NCBI RefSeq assembly: GCF_018424605.1
Contig: NZ_QTKT01000002.1
Location: 455,707-519,706 of the forward strand
Source of the DNA: Marinobacter lipolyticus
GTDB lineage: Bacteria > Pseudomonadota > Gammaproteobacteria > Pseudomonadales > Oleiphilaceae
Reading direction: 5' to 3'
DNA: 64,000 nucleotides
Part shown: piece by piece, positions 8,616 to 18,401 of the stretch
How the letters are laid out: each line of letters begins with the position of its first letter
Numbering within the stretch: the stretch's first letter is position 1
Notes under the pieces: generated by a model
The model's input: the letters and a program-made list of their open reading frames with translations, nothing else
Database searches by the model: none
Told to the model about the DNA's origin: nothing
Position numbers and translations under genes: made by a program

Positions 8616-11489
8616 ATGCCTATAACGGACTACCACGCCAAGTATTTTGCCTACGAACTCACCAGGCAGCGTCGTGGTGGTGACGTTGGTCGTCTGACCC
8701 AGTCGCTATTCGATGCCTCAGTCGACCTGAACCCCCACCAGATCGATGCAGCGCTCTTCGCTTTGCAGAACCCCTTGGTAAAAGGTGTGATCCTGGCGGA
8801 CGAGGTCGGCCTGGGTAAAACCATTGAGGCTGCCCTGGTGCTGGCACAGTACTGGGCAGAACGTAGACGAAGACTGATCGTCGTCTGTCCTGCGGCTTTG
8901 CGTAAGCAGTGGGCAAACGAGCTGGCAGAGAAATTTCATCTGCCCTCGCAGATTCTGGATGCCCGAACCTATAAGGAGTTGCGTAAGCAGGGTGTGGCAG
9001 ACCCGTTCGACCAGCCCGGTGTTAACGTCATTTCTTACAATTTTGCCGCGAGAATGTCGGAGAAACTACGGCTTACACCGTGGGATCTGGTGGTATTCGA
9101 CGAAGCCCACAAACTCCGTAACGCCCACCGGGAAAGTCATCGTACTGGCCAGGCTATCAAAGAAGCCTTCGGCGCTTGCAATAAGCTGCTGCTGACGGCA
9201 ACGCCACTACAGAATTCCCTGATGGAGCTGTACGGCCTTTCGACGGTCATCGACAGCCAACTGTTTGGTGATGCGCTCAGTTTCCGTCGCCAATATCTGC
9301 GCGGTGGAGAAGACCTGGAAGGACTGAAAGAACGGCTTCAGGAGTTCACCAAACGGACCTTGCGTAAACAGGTTCTGGAGTACATCCGCTACACACAACG
9401 ACGTGCCATCACGATTCCCTTTGCTCCATCGGAAGATGAACTTCGGCTTTATCATCTTGTGTCTGCCTACCTGCAGCGTGAGAACAGTTACGGCGTCCCC
9501 CAGCGGCAGCGCCACCTGGTCACTTTGGTGGTCAGGAAACTGCTGGCATCCTCCACAAGTGCCATTATCAATACGCTTGAGACGATGATCGATCGGTTGA
9601 AAAGGCTGGAGCAAACTCAAGAAGATGAAGACAACTGGCTGGAAAAACTGATCGGTAGTGAGGATGTAGAAGAGGACCTCCTTGATGAAGCCGCTGACGG
9701 GGAGGGCGAATACCAGGTTGAGCAACCGGATGAGCCCATACAGCTGGACCGCCTCCGTGGAGAGATTGCTGAACTGGAACAGTATCTGGATCTGGCACAC
9801 AGAATCACTGAAGACGCTAAATCTGCAGCTCTGCTGAATGCGCTGGAGCAGGGCTTCAGCCACATGACGGAGATGGGCGCGGAGCGTAAGGCCGTCATCT
9901 TCACCGAAAGCCGGCGAACTCAGGATTATCTGCTCAAGTACCTGGAACGGCATGGCTACCTTGGTAAGGTCGCCACATTCAGTGGTACCAATAATTCCAG
10001 CACTACGCAGGCGATTTACAAGCGCTGGCTCACGCGTAACGAAGGTTCTGATCAGGTTACCGGTAGCCCTGCAGTTGACCGGCGCACAGCGATTATCGAT
10101 CACTTCAGGGACGATGCAGAAATACTCATTGCCACCGAAGCCGCAGCAGAGGGCGTGAACCTTCAGTTCTGCAGCCTTGTCGTCAATTATGATTTGCCCT
10201 GGAACCCTCAGCGAGTAGAGCAGCGCATCGGGCGCTGCCATCGCTACGGTCAGAAATTTGATGTCGTCGTCATCAACTTCCTCAACCAAAAGAATGAAGC
10301 AGATCGGCGAGTTCTTGAACTGCTCAGTGAGAAGTTTCACTTGTTTGATGGCCTGTTTGGTGCGTCAGACGAAGTGCTGGGCCGAATCGAGTCCGGTGTC
10401 GACTTCGAGAAGCGCATAGCGGCCATTTACGACACTTGCCGGTCTCAGGCCGAAATCGAACAGGCCTTCAATGATCTTCAAAAGGAGCTCGAAGAAAGCA
10501 TTAACCGGCGAATGCAAGAGACTCAGGAAAAGCTTCTGGAGCATTTCGATGCCCAAATCCATGACTTGCTGAAGATCCAGCGCGAAAGAGCAGAGCAGCA
10601 GCTCGACCGGGTAAGTCGCCTCTTCTGGCAGCTCACCAGGCATCAACTTGCCCCCTTCGCAACCTTTGATGAGAACCGCCTGGCATTTGAGTTGAACGAA
10701 AGTCCGTTAACCAAGGTGGCCACCGGTGCATATGAGCTGATCCGAAAGGGCGAGAAACCGTCAGAGCACGCCCACCTATACCGGTTAAGCCACCCCCTCG
10801 GTGAGTATGTTTTGGACACTGGCCGCAGGTTGGAAACGCCGGTAACGGAAATGGTGTTCAATCTGTCTGGCCACGAGGCGAAACTTTCCGCACTCCAGAA
10901 TCTTCCGGAAAAATCCGGCTGGCTTGAACTGAATTTGCTTGAGCTGCAAAGCTTTCAGCGCGAAGAGCACCTGGTTTTTACCGCAGTCACGGATGCCGGA
11001 CAGCTGCTTGATGAAGAGCAATGCGAACTCTTTTTCCGGCTGCAGGGTGAGGTGCTGAGCAATGACGCTGACGGCCCCGTTCAGCAACCGGGGCGGCAGC
11101 TAAGTGAAACCGTTACCAGGCAACTGGATGCCCGGCTCAGCCGATTGCTCGACGAGAACAACGAATACTTCCAGCGTGAGCGGACCAAGCTCGAAGCCTG
11201 GGCGGATGATCAATTGTTGAGTGCAGAGCAAAAGCTCGAGGACACAAAAGCTCAGATCAAGGAAGCAAAGCGCCAGTCCCGCCTGGCAGAAAGCGTTGAA
11301 GATCAGAAGCATGCTCAAGAAGAGATCAAGCGTCTCAGTAAGTTGCAGCGCCGGCAGCGACAGGAAATATTCGATGTGGAAGACGAGATAGAAGCCCGCA
11401 GGGATGCCTTAATTGATGCGCTGGAGCGCCAGATGCATCAGAGCAGTAGCACCCATCACCTGTTTCGAATTCGATGGCGCCTAGCCTGA
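8616..11489 (+). CDS. SNF2-family (SF2) helicase/translocase
   Basis: A 957-residue SNF2-like ATPase. Motif I DEVGLGKT is near residue 61, DEAH near 162, then TATPLQN. The C-terminal RecA lobe carries ATEAAAEGVNLQ and EQRIGRCHRYGQ (near 535). An acidic insertion (about 340-370) sits between the lobes and the last 200 residues are a charged, probable coiled coil. No nuclease domain is visible at either end, so it likely supplies DNA translocation or remodelling. The lobes resemble DrmD-type SNF2 proteins of DISARM, but no DISARM partner genes are present. The ATG at 8616 has an AAGGAAG site. The 98-bp gap before the methyltransferase gene is the longest inside the locus and could hold an internal promoter; I see no convincing one. 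Confidence 0.9.
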   Translation: MPITDYHAKYFAYELTRQRRGGDVGRLTQSLFDASVDLNPHQIDAALFALQNPLVKGVILADEVGLGKTIEAALVLAQYWAERRRRLIVVCPAALRKQWANELAEKFHLPSQILDARTYKELRKQGVADPFDQPGVNVISYNFAARMSEKLRLTPWDLVVFDEAHKLRNAHRESHRTGQAIKEAFGACNKLLLTATPLQNSLMELYGLSTVIDSQLFGDALSFRRQYLRGGEDLEGLKERLQEFTKRTLRKQVLEYIRYTQRRAITIPFAPSEDELRLYHLVSAYLQRENSYGVPQRQRHLVTLVVRKLLASSTSAIINTLETMIDRLKRLEQTQEDEDNWLEKLIGSEDVEEDLLDEAADGEGEYQVEQPDEPIQLDRLRGEIAELEQYLDLAHRITEDAKSAALLNALEQGFSHMTEMGAERKAVIFTESRRTQDYLLKYLERHGYLGKVATFSGTNNSSTTQAIYKRWLTRNEGSDQVTGSPAVDRRTAIIDHFRDDAEILIATEAAAEGVNLQFCSLVVNYDLPWNPQRVEQRIGRCHRYGQKFDVVVINFLNQKNEADRRVLELLSEKFHLFDGLFGASDEVLGRIESGVDFEKRIAAIYDTCRSQAEIEQAFNDLQKELEESINRRMQETQEKLLEHFDAQIHDLLKIQRERAEQQLDRVSRLFWQLTRHQLAPFATFDENRLAFELNESPLTKVATGAYELIRKGEKPSEHAHLYRLSHPLGEYVLDTGRRLETPVTEMVFNLSGHEAKLSALQNLPEKSGWLELNLLELQSFQREEHLVFTAVTDAGQLLDEEQCELFFRLQGEVLSNDADGPVQQPGRQLSETVTRQLDARLSRLLDENNEYFQRERTKLEAWADDQLLSAEQKLEDTKAQIKEAKRQSRLAESVEDQKHAQEEIKRLSKLQRRQRQEIFDVEDEIEARRDALIDALERQMHQSSSTHHLFRIRWRLA

Positions 11490-11587
11490 TCTTTAGCTGT
11501 CAGTTCGATTAACAATCTTCCAGCTATTTGTGGGAGAATCCTCAGCATTTCTGACCTGCCAAGTTCGATTTTTAAACAGGGAATACC

Positions 11588-14500
11588 ATGAGTAACGCGA
11601 CACAGCAGTTAAAAGCCCAGCAACGTCGACAGAAATTTGCCGACCTTTTGCGCGAAATGTTCCAGCTCAATCAGCCGGAACTGGATTTTGGGCTCTATCG
11701 CATTATGCATGCCCGTAAAGATGACATTAACCGGTTTATTGAGCAGGACCTGCCGAGGATCACTCAGGAAGCATTCAGCCAATACGCCAGCCAGGATCAG
11801 GCTCAGCTGGAAGCCGAACTGGAAGAGCACATCAAGAGCGCGAAAGGCCTGGGTATGGATCCGGATGCGATTCCCAAGGTGCAGGAACTCAAGCAGCAGT
11901 TGCGGGGTGGATTTGACCTCGCGCGGGAAGAGGGCGAAGTTTACGACGCATTGGTCACCTTCTTTAACCGCTACTACAACGAGGGTGACTTCCTGTCACG
12001 CCGGGTATACAAAGACGGTACCTATGCGATTCCCTACCAGGGGGAAGAAGTGGTGCTGCACTGGGCCAACAAAGACCAGTACTACATTAAAAGCAGCGAA
12101 ACCTTGCGGGATTACAGCTTCCGCCTGAACCCGGATGCCGGCCCCGGTGAAGATCCCATGCGGGTTCATTTCAAGCTGGTGGATGCGGAAGCCGGTGCAA
12201 AAGACAACAACAAAGAATCCGGTGATAGTCGTCGAGTTTTCGTGCTGGACGTAGAGAACCCGTTTGAGCTGATCACCGGTGAACCAACCGAGTACGGTGA
12301 CCAGCACACCGAACTGCAATGTCGGTTCGTGTTTCGGCCGGCAACGGAAAGCGACTGGACAGAAGCCGAGAAGAAAAAGGCGACAGCTGCAGCCCAGAAG
12401 AAACCGCCGACACAAGATGCGCTCCGAGCGATTGCTGAAGAAAGGCTTTTGGGAGCGGCCTCGGATGTGCCGGAGTATTGGAAGAGTGCGCTGGCAAAGT
12501 CCTACCGTAAGGCTGATGGCAACCAAGCTGATTATTCAATGCTGGCTGGGCAACTGAATAACTACACCAAGAAGAATACGTTTGATTATTTCATCCACAA
12601 AGATCTCGCCGGATTTTTAACCCGGGAGCTGGATTTTTACATCAAGAATGAGCTCCTCGATTGGGAGGATATCGCCTCGTTAAAAAATGATACGGCAAGA
12701 CTTGCCCCACTGCTCAGCAAGATTGAAGTGATTCGTTCGCTTGGAGAGAAGATCATCGCTTTCCTTGCGCAGTTGGAGAACTTTCAGAAGAAACTGTGGT
12801 TGAAAAAGAAGTTCGTAACCGAAACTAATTACTGTTTTACGCTAGATGTGCTGGCTGGCAATGACGGTCTTCTAGCAGAGATCTTTAGCAATAGTGATCA
12901 ATTAAAAGAGTGGGAAGATCTCTATAAAATCGATTTGACCGATCTTCGGAAGTGTTTAGAAAAAGTAGGTTATTCAGGTGTTCTTGACAACCCGAAATAC
13001 CGGTACCTTTTGGTCGATACTGCAAAATTTGATAAATCTTTTAAACAGGGTCTACTTGATTTTGTTGAGGGACTTGATGAGAAGTGTGATGGCGTTCTGA
13101 TCAATGCAGAAAACTTCCAAGGGCTGTCTTTCTTGAAAGAGAGATATGCGTCAGAAGTCGGGTGCATTTATATAGATCCGCCATATAACACTGATGCCAG
13201 TGCCATAATGTATAAAAATGGATATAAATCATCAAGTTGGATTTCTTTGATGAATGACCGACTTCAGTTAGCAAGAGATTTGATGTGTCGTGATGGTGTT
13301 TTGGCGTCAGCTATAGATGATGAACAACAAAAGGAGCTCGCATTTCTATTAGAGTCGGTCTTCAGATCGGAGCTCCTGGGAGTGTTCTCTATCCGGTCCA
13401 ACCCCTCAGGTCGACCGACCAAGACCGGATACTCTGTTTCGCATGAGTACAACCTTTTTGTGGGAAAGAGTGATGAGTCTAATATAAGTAGGCTGCCCCC
13501 GACCGACGCTCAGCTGTCTCGGTTCAGCGAGAAGGATGAATTTGGAATCTTCGAATGGAGAAATTTAAGAAGAGAAGGCTCGAACTCTGACCGAAGCGCA
13601 AGGCGCGCACTTTATTATCCAATCTATATCAGAGATGAAAAGGCTTATGTGCCAGAAATGTACTGGGAAGAGCAGGATAAGTCATGGGTCGTTACTGAAG
13701 ATCCAAAGCCCACTGATTCAGTTGTTTGGCCGATTAACGACCAGGGGGATGAAAAAACGTGGAGATGGGAGAACTCGAAGGTCGCTTCATCACCAGGTCT
13801 AATTGGTATTCGAAAGGATCGATCAGGAAAAGACTATGTATATTACAAGAGGCGTCCAAATGATGACGGCGTAGTATCGGTCTCTTCTTGGTTTGACGCT
13901 AAGTATTCGGCAACTGAGCATGGTTCAGCGTTGATTAAGGATTTATTTGGAAATATGGCTTTTTCCTACCCGAAATCAATACATGCAGTTAAGGACACTG
14001 TTCATATTTCTGGTGGAAACAAAAAGGATGTTAAAGTTCTTGACTTCTTTGCCGGTTCAGGAACCACTGGCCATGCGGTCATTGATAAAAACAGAACCGA
14101 TGGTGGAAATCGTAAATATATTTTGATCGAGATGGGAGAGCATTTCGATACTGTTATTATTCCTAGGCTGAAAAAGGTTTCGTATTCTGCCCGCTGGAAA
14201 GGTGGATTGCCTCAATTATCGGAAGATGGCACATTCGAATCCACATCACAGTTCTTCAAATATCTTCGACTTGAAAGCTACGAAGATTCTCTCAACAACT
14301 TGTCTCTAACCAAGTCGCCAAATCAACAAAAGATCTTTGGCGAGCTTTCAACGCCTCAGGTTCAAGCTGCCCGAGAAGCGTATTTTTTGAATTACATGCT
14401 TGAAGTCGAATCACGGGGATCTAACTCCCTTCTTAATGCTAGGAAGTTCTGGAATCCAGATCATTACGAGCTTAAAGTTTGCGCTTCTAATAGTGATCAA

Positions 14501-14980
14501 ACTCGGTCTATAAATGTCGATTTGCTGGAAACCTTCAACTATCTCCTGGGCTTGGAAGTCGAACATATTGCCGCCCCCATTCACTTCGAGGCTGAGCTGA
14601 ACCAAGGCGAATACGGCCGCTGGCAGGCGAAGGTTAAGCGCAGTGAAACCGGCAAGTGGTGGTTCCGAACCGTCTACGGCACGAATCGGACTGGGCAGCA
14701 GGTGCTGGTGGTATGGAGAAACCTGCCGTCGGTCATTGATGGAGAGGCCGATGGTATCCAGAAGGACAATGCTGTGCTGGATGCGGTACTGATCGAGAAG
14801 CTCTCTATTCGCCTGACCGAAAGCCAGGACGACGAGATCGACGTGCTGTACGTAAACGGTGACCACAACATCAGTATCCCCCGGTCCCGCAAGGGTGAAC
14901 CCATGGAGCAGGCGCGTATCCAGCTGATCGAGGAAGCGTTCCATCGGCTGATGTTTGCTGACACCGAAGCGGTTCACTAA
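11588..14980 (+). CDS. Beta-class DNA methyltransferase (type III Mod-like), very long
   Basis: A 1130-residue site-specific amino-methyltransferase, predicted to protect host DNA by adenine-N6 or cytosine-N4 methylation. The catalytic IDPPYNT motif lies near residue 530 and the AdoMet-binding DFFAGSGTTGHAV near 821. DPPY preceding FxGxG defines the beta class, and the roughly 290 residues between them would hold the target-recognition domain. About 500 residues precede DPPY, far more than in ordinary Mod subunits, and about 300 follow motif I. Composition is mosaic: 13201-13260 has 18 G/C of 60, against 33 of 60 at 12001-12060 and 34 of 60 at 14701-14760, which suggests a replaced core. The Res-like gene starts 10 bp downstream. 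Confidence 0.9.
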   Translation: MSNATQQLKAQQRRQKFADLLREMFQLNQPELDFGLYRIMHARKDDINRFIEQDLPRITQEAFSQYASQDQAQLEAELEEHIKSAKGLGMDPDAIPKVQELKQQLRGGFDLAREEGEVYDALVTFFNRYYNEGDFLSRRVYKDGTYAIPYQGEEVVLHWANKDQYYIKSSETLRDYSFRLNPDAGPGEDPMRVHFKLVDAEAGAKDNNKESGDSRRVFVLDVENPFELITGEPTEYGDQHTELQCRFVFRPATESDWTEAEKKKATAAAQKKPPTQDALRAIAEERLLGAASDVPEYWKSALAKSYRKADGNQADYSMLAGQLNNYTKKNTFDYFIHKDLAGFLTRELDFYIKNELLDWEDIASLKNDTARLAPLLSKIEVIRSLGEKIIAFLAQLENFQKKLWLKKKFVTETNYCFTLDVLAGNDGLLAEIFSNSDQLKEWEDLYKIDLTDLRKCLEKVGYSGVLDNPKYRYLLVDTAKFDKSFKQGLLDFVEGLDEKCDGVLINAENFQGLSFLKERYASEVGCIYIDPPYNTDASAIMYKNGYKSSSWISLMNDRLQLARDLMCRDGVLASAIDDEQQKELAFLLESVFRSELLGVFSIRSNPSGRPTKTGYSVSHEYNLFVGKSDESNISRLPPTDAQLSRFSEKDEFGIFEWRNLRREGSNSDRSARRALYYPIYIRDEKAYVPEMYWEEQDKSWVVTEDPKPTDSVVWPINDQGDEKTWRWENSKVASSPGLIGIRKDRSGKDYVYYKRRPNDDGVVSVSSWFDAKYSATEHGSALIKDLFGNMAFSYPKSIHAVKDTVHISGGNKKDVKVLDFFAGSGTTGHAVIDKNRTDGGNRKYILIEMGEHFDTVIIPRLKKVSYSARWKGGLPQLSEDGTFESTSQFFKYLRLESYEDSLNNLSLTKSPNQQKIFGELSTPQVQAAREAYFLNYMLEVESRGSNSLLNARKFWNPDHYELKVCASNSDQTRSINVDLLETFNYLLGLEVEHIAAPIHFEAELNQGEYGRWQAKVKRSETGKWWFRTVYGTNRTGQQVLVVWRNLPSVIDGEADGIQKDNAVLDAVLIEKLSIRLTESQDDEIDVLYVNGDHNISIPRSRKGEPMEQARIQLIEEAFHRLMFADTEAVH

Positions 14981-14990
14981 GGGGAATATC

Positions 14991-17900
14991 ATGGCAGCAC
15001 GGAAATCCGCCAAGGGCAGCAAACAGACGTTGCCCTTCCGCCATCACTTGGTGCTGAACCAGTGGTTGTTTTCTCTGTTCGGCTTCGATTCTCTCAGTGG
15101 CCAGTTTGATTTGGGAAACCGGGAAGCGCCAACGCTTGAGGCGTTTCGCGATCGTTTCCAGCTGATCGGTGAAACCAGCGGCCGCAATGCCGAGGGGGAG
15201 CACCTGCTGATTCAGAGAATGCGGGAAAACCTCAACGAACATGCCAAGCTGAGCGATGAGCAACTGCTGGAGTACGACCGCCGCATTAAGCAGCTGACAG
15301 ATACCATCAATAACGCACGCCTCGCCTCCGGTGAGGAGCCGATTGAATGGAAGTATTTCCAGTACTTGATGCTGCTGTTCACCGAGATCTACCTGGACTA
15401 CCTGTTCACCAAACCGGATGAGTTGCTGGAGGCGCTCAACGAACAGATTGAGCGTTGGAATGATCACTGGGTTGTGGAGCAGGGCTTTAATCACAAACCG
15501 CTGGATTTACTGAACCCGGAGGATGATCTGTGGCCGCAGCTCAACATGGTGGCCTATTGGAGCGCGACGGGCTCCGGTAAAACCCTGATCATGCACGCGA
15601 ACATTCTGCAGTATCGCTTCTACCTGCAGCGGTATGGAAAAGCCGGGGATATCAACAAGATTATTCTACTGACCCCCAACGAGGGGCTTACCCAGCAACA
15701 CCTGCGTGACCTGGACAAGTCCGGAATCAGGGCCAGTGAGTTCTCTGCCCGTGGTGGCGACCTGTTCGCTCAAGATGTGATTGTCATCGACATTAACAAG
15801 CTCCGCGATAGTGAGAAGAAGAAGACGGTTGCGGTCGACTCCTTCGGCTCCCGCAACCTGCTGTTGGTGGATGAGGGCCATCGGGGAACGGCCAGTGGTG
15901 GTGGCAGCTGGTACGACTATCGGCAAAAATTGTGTTCGCTGGGTTTCTCCTTCGAATACTCCGCTACGTTTGCCCAGTCAGGCTCCAAACACGAGAACCT
16001 ACGGCAGACGTATACCAAGGCCATTCTGTTCGATTACTCCTACCGACATTTTTATGGGGATGGCTACGGTAAGCAGTCTCAAATCCTGAACCTGCAAGCA
16101 AATCCCAATGCCCAGGATGAATTCCGATATCTGGTTGCCTCGTTACTGAGTTACTACCAGCAACTACGGTTGTTCGAAGAGCAAAAGGCCAGCTTCAAGC
16201 CCTTTAACTTGGAGAAACCGCTGTGGGTGTTTGTAAGCTCTAAGGTAACGGCAACGCTGTCCAGCGGCGAAGCTTCAGACACCGTTCAGGTGCTGGCATT
16301 TATCGACCAGGTATTGCACAAGCAGGAAGAAACGGTCGCCGCGATCGATTACCTGCTGAAGCGCGGCATGGTTGCCAAGGGTGGTACCGATCTGTTGCAT
16401 GGGCGGTTCAATTATCTGAAAGAACTGGGTGAAGGCGGGGATGCGCTGTATCACGATCTGCTGGACAGGGTATTCAGTAGTAGTGGCGGTCGACTCCACA
16501 TCGAAAATATCACCGGCATTCCTGGTGAAATCGCGCTTCGAGCTGGCACGTCTGACACCCCTTTCGGGGTCATTAACGTGGGGGATGATGCAAAGCTGGT
16601 CAAACTCTGTGAGAAGCACGAACTGTTCACTCAGGATTCTCGCTTTAGCGAAAGCCTGTTCCATGGCATCAACACCGACAGTTCACCAGTCAATCTGCTG
16701 TTGGGCTCGAAGAAGTTCACCGAGGGCTGGAGCAGTTGGCGCGTTTCCAACATGACGTTGATGAACGTCGGTAAGAATGAGGGTGCCCAGATCATCCAGC
16801 TGTTCGGTCGTGGCGTGCGCCTGAAAGGCTGGAAAACAACACTTAAGCGCTCAGCCGAGCTGGCAACCGGCTTGAAAGAAGCTGGTATTGAGCGGCCTGA
16901 GCACATTGGTGTCATGGAGACCCTGAACATCTTTGGGGTGAAGGCCGATTACATCGCGCAATTCCGGAAAGAGCTGGAAGACGAAGAGATCCCAGTTAAC
17001 GAGGGCCTTGAAGAATTCGTGCTTCCGCTGAAGCCGATGAAGGACCTGCGCAAGGACCTTCATGTTGTGCGAGTAAAGGAAAGCATCGCCAATAAGGCCA
17101 TTGGCGGTTCCGGTACGGCTTTTCAGGAGCTCGCCGAACAGGTAGTTCTGAAGGCTCCGGACGATTTGAAGCAAACTGAGATCGATTACTTCTGCAATCC
17201 GCCGAGGGTAAGCCTGGATTTCTATCCCCAGGTTGGACTGTTCGCAACCGACAAGAAGGGCGTTCAGAACACCGGTGCCAAAATTCAGCGTTTAAAGCCG
17301 ACTCATATTGCGCTGCTCGATATGCAACGCCTTTATTTCGAGCTGCTGGCGTTCAAACGAGACAAGCGGTGGTCAAACCTGACCATCACCCCGGAAGTAG
17401 TAGAAAAACTCCTGACTGATAGCCGGTACGACTGGTACCGGCTCTATGCCCCAGACGAGGCGATGGAGCTCGGTCGACTGGATAAGATGTCACTGTGGCA
17501 TGACATGGCGATATCCCTCCTTAGAAAGTACTGTGAGTTGTTCTATGGTTTCCGCCGCAAGCAGTGGGAGGCAGACAAGCTTGAGTACAGGCCTATTACG
17601 GAAAATCGGAAGTACCTCCCGGGCGTGAGTGATGCCACACCAGAGGGCAGCTACATGGTCACTCTTGACCGGGTACGCCATCAGTCGCTGATCAAACAAC
17701 TCTCGAATTTGAGGGATAGCATTGCTAACGGCGAGGTGGACGTTTGGGATGGCAAGATCGCAGAGGGTCTGGAGTTTATCTGGTGCGAGCCGCATTTCTA
17801 TCAGCCGCTACTTGCATCCACCCAGGGTCTAGATTTTCAGGTGACTCCGGTATCTCTTAATAAAGGGGAGGCCGATTTCGTTCGCGACATCCAGGTGGCA

Positions 17901-18338
17901 ACTAAGACTGGGGCTTTTGAAGGCTACGAGGTTTACCTACTGCGCAACCAGACCGGCCAGGGAGCCGTGGGAGTATTCGTTGATGGTGGCTTCTATCCGG
18001 ACTTCATCCTGTGGCTGGTGAAGGGCCAATCCCAGAAAGTGGTTTTCGTCGACCCGAAAGGTCTGCGTCACCACAAACCGGACGATCCCAAAGTCCGCTT
18101 CCATGAGACCGTCAAGGACATTGAGGCAGACCTTCGCAAGCAACGTCCGGAGAATGCCGGAATCGAGCTGCATGCGTTCCTGATCTCGGAGACACACTCG
18201 TCTCAGCTTGTGAGTCAGTGGAGGGATGCTGCCGGTCAGGCTGTGACCCGAGAGCTTATGGAAAGTTGGAATATCCTCTTCAGAGAGGAGGATGATCGAT
18301 ATGTCGAGAAACTGGTCGAAAAGATTTCTGGTTCATAG
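14991..18338 (+). CDS. Type III Res-like SF2 helicase with C-terminal PD-DxK nuclease motif
   Basis: A 1115-residue protein. Motif I SATGSGKT is near residue 193, motif II DEGH near 294, then EYSATF, and motif VI QLFGRGVRLKG near 603. Near the C-terminus GFYPDF (about 1002) and VFVDPKGL (about 1020) form a PD-(D/E)xK-type pattern like the endonuclease domain of type III Res subunits, with Asp-Pro-Lys in the second half. It is therefore the likely cleavage subunit paired with the methyltransferase 10 bp upstream. The ATG at 14991 follows AAGGGGA; an upstream ATG at 14955 would lie inside the Mod gene. A hairpin follows the stop and the next gene is on the other strand, so this ends the locus. 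Confidence 0.9.
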   Translation: MAARKSAKGSKQTLPFRHHLVLNQWLFSLFGFDSLSGQFDLGNREAPTLEAFRDRFQLIGETSGRNAEGEHLLIQRMRENLNEHAKLSDEQLLEYDRRIKQLTDTINNARLASGEEPIEWKYFQYLMLLFTEIYLDYLFTKPDELLEALNEQIERWNDHWVVEQGFNHKPLDLLNPEDDLWPQLNMVAYWSATGSGKTLIMHANILQYRFYLQRYGKAGDINKIILLTPNEGLTQQHLRDLDKSGIRASEFSARGGDLFAQDVIVIDINKLRDSEKKKTVAVDSFGSRNLLLVDEGHRGTASGGGSWYDYRQKLCSLGFSFEYSATFAQSGSKHENLRQTYTKAILFDYSYRHFYGDGYGKQSQILNLQANPNAQDEFRYLVASLLSYYQQLRLFEEQKASFKPFNLEKPLWVFVSSKVTATLSSGEASDTVQVLAFIDQVLHKQEETVAAIDYLLKRGMVAKGGTDLLHGRFNYLKELGEGGDALYHDLLDRVFSSSGGRLHIENITGIPGEIALRAGTSDTPFGVINVGDDAKLVKLCEKHELFTQDSRFSESLFHGINTDSSPVNLLLGSKKFTEGWSSWRVSNMTLMNVGKNEGAQIIQLFGRGVRLKGWKTTLKRSAELATGLKEAGIERPEHIGVMETLNIFGVKADYIAQFRKELEDEEIPVNEGLEEFVLPLKPMKDLRKDLHVVRVKESIANKAIGGSGTAFQELAEQVVLKAPDDLKQTEIDYFCNPPRVSLDFYPQVGLFATDKKGVQNTGAKIQRLKPTHIALLDMQRLYFELLAFKRDKRWSNLTITPEVVEKLLTDSRYDWYRLYAPDEAMELGRLDKMSLWHDMAISLLRKYCELFYGFRRKQWEADKLEYRPITENRKYLPGVSDATPEGSYMVTLDRVRHQSLIKQLSNLRDSIANGEVDVWDGKIAEGLEFIWCEPHFYQPLLASTQGLDFQVTPVSLNKGEADFVRDIQVATKTGAFEGYEVYLLRNQTGQGAVGVFVDGGFYPDFILWLVKGQSQKVVFVDPKGLRHHKPDDPKVRFHETVKDIEADLRKQRPENAGIELHAFLISETHSSQLVSQWRDAAGQAVTRELMESWNILFREEDDRYVEKLVEKISGS

Positions 18339-18367
18339 ACCGATGTAGAACCCTGCTGATACCTGGA

Positions 18368-18389
18368 AGCCGGCTGCATGCAGCCGGCT
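18368..18389. terminator. Perfect palindrome between convergent genes
   Basis: AGCCGGCTGC and its exact complement meet around a central AT, forming a 22-bp palindrome between the convergent Res-like and inovirus-type genes. The plus strand continues GATTCCGTTTCTTT, a broken T tract, so it probably terminates the defence locus. Confidence 0.7.
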
Positions 18390-18401
18390 GATTCCGTTTC
18401 T

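Noticed and set aside
11490..11587. Internal promoter between SNF2 and methyltransferase genes
   Set aside because: No pair of hexamers with acceptable spacing could be defended, though the gap is long enough.
2500..18338. DISARM or BREX assignment of the defence locus
   Set aside because: A SNF2 helicase and a methyltransferase are present, but no drmA, drmB, pglZ or brxC-like gene is seen.
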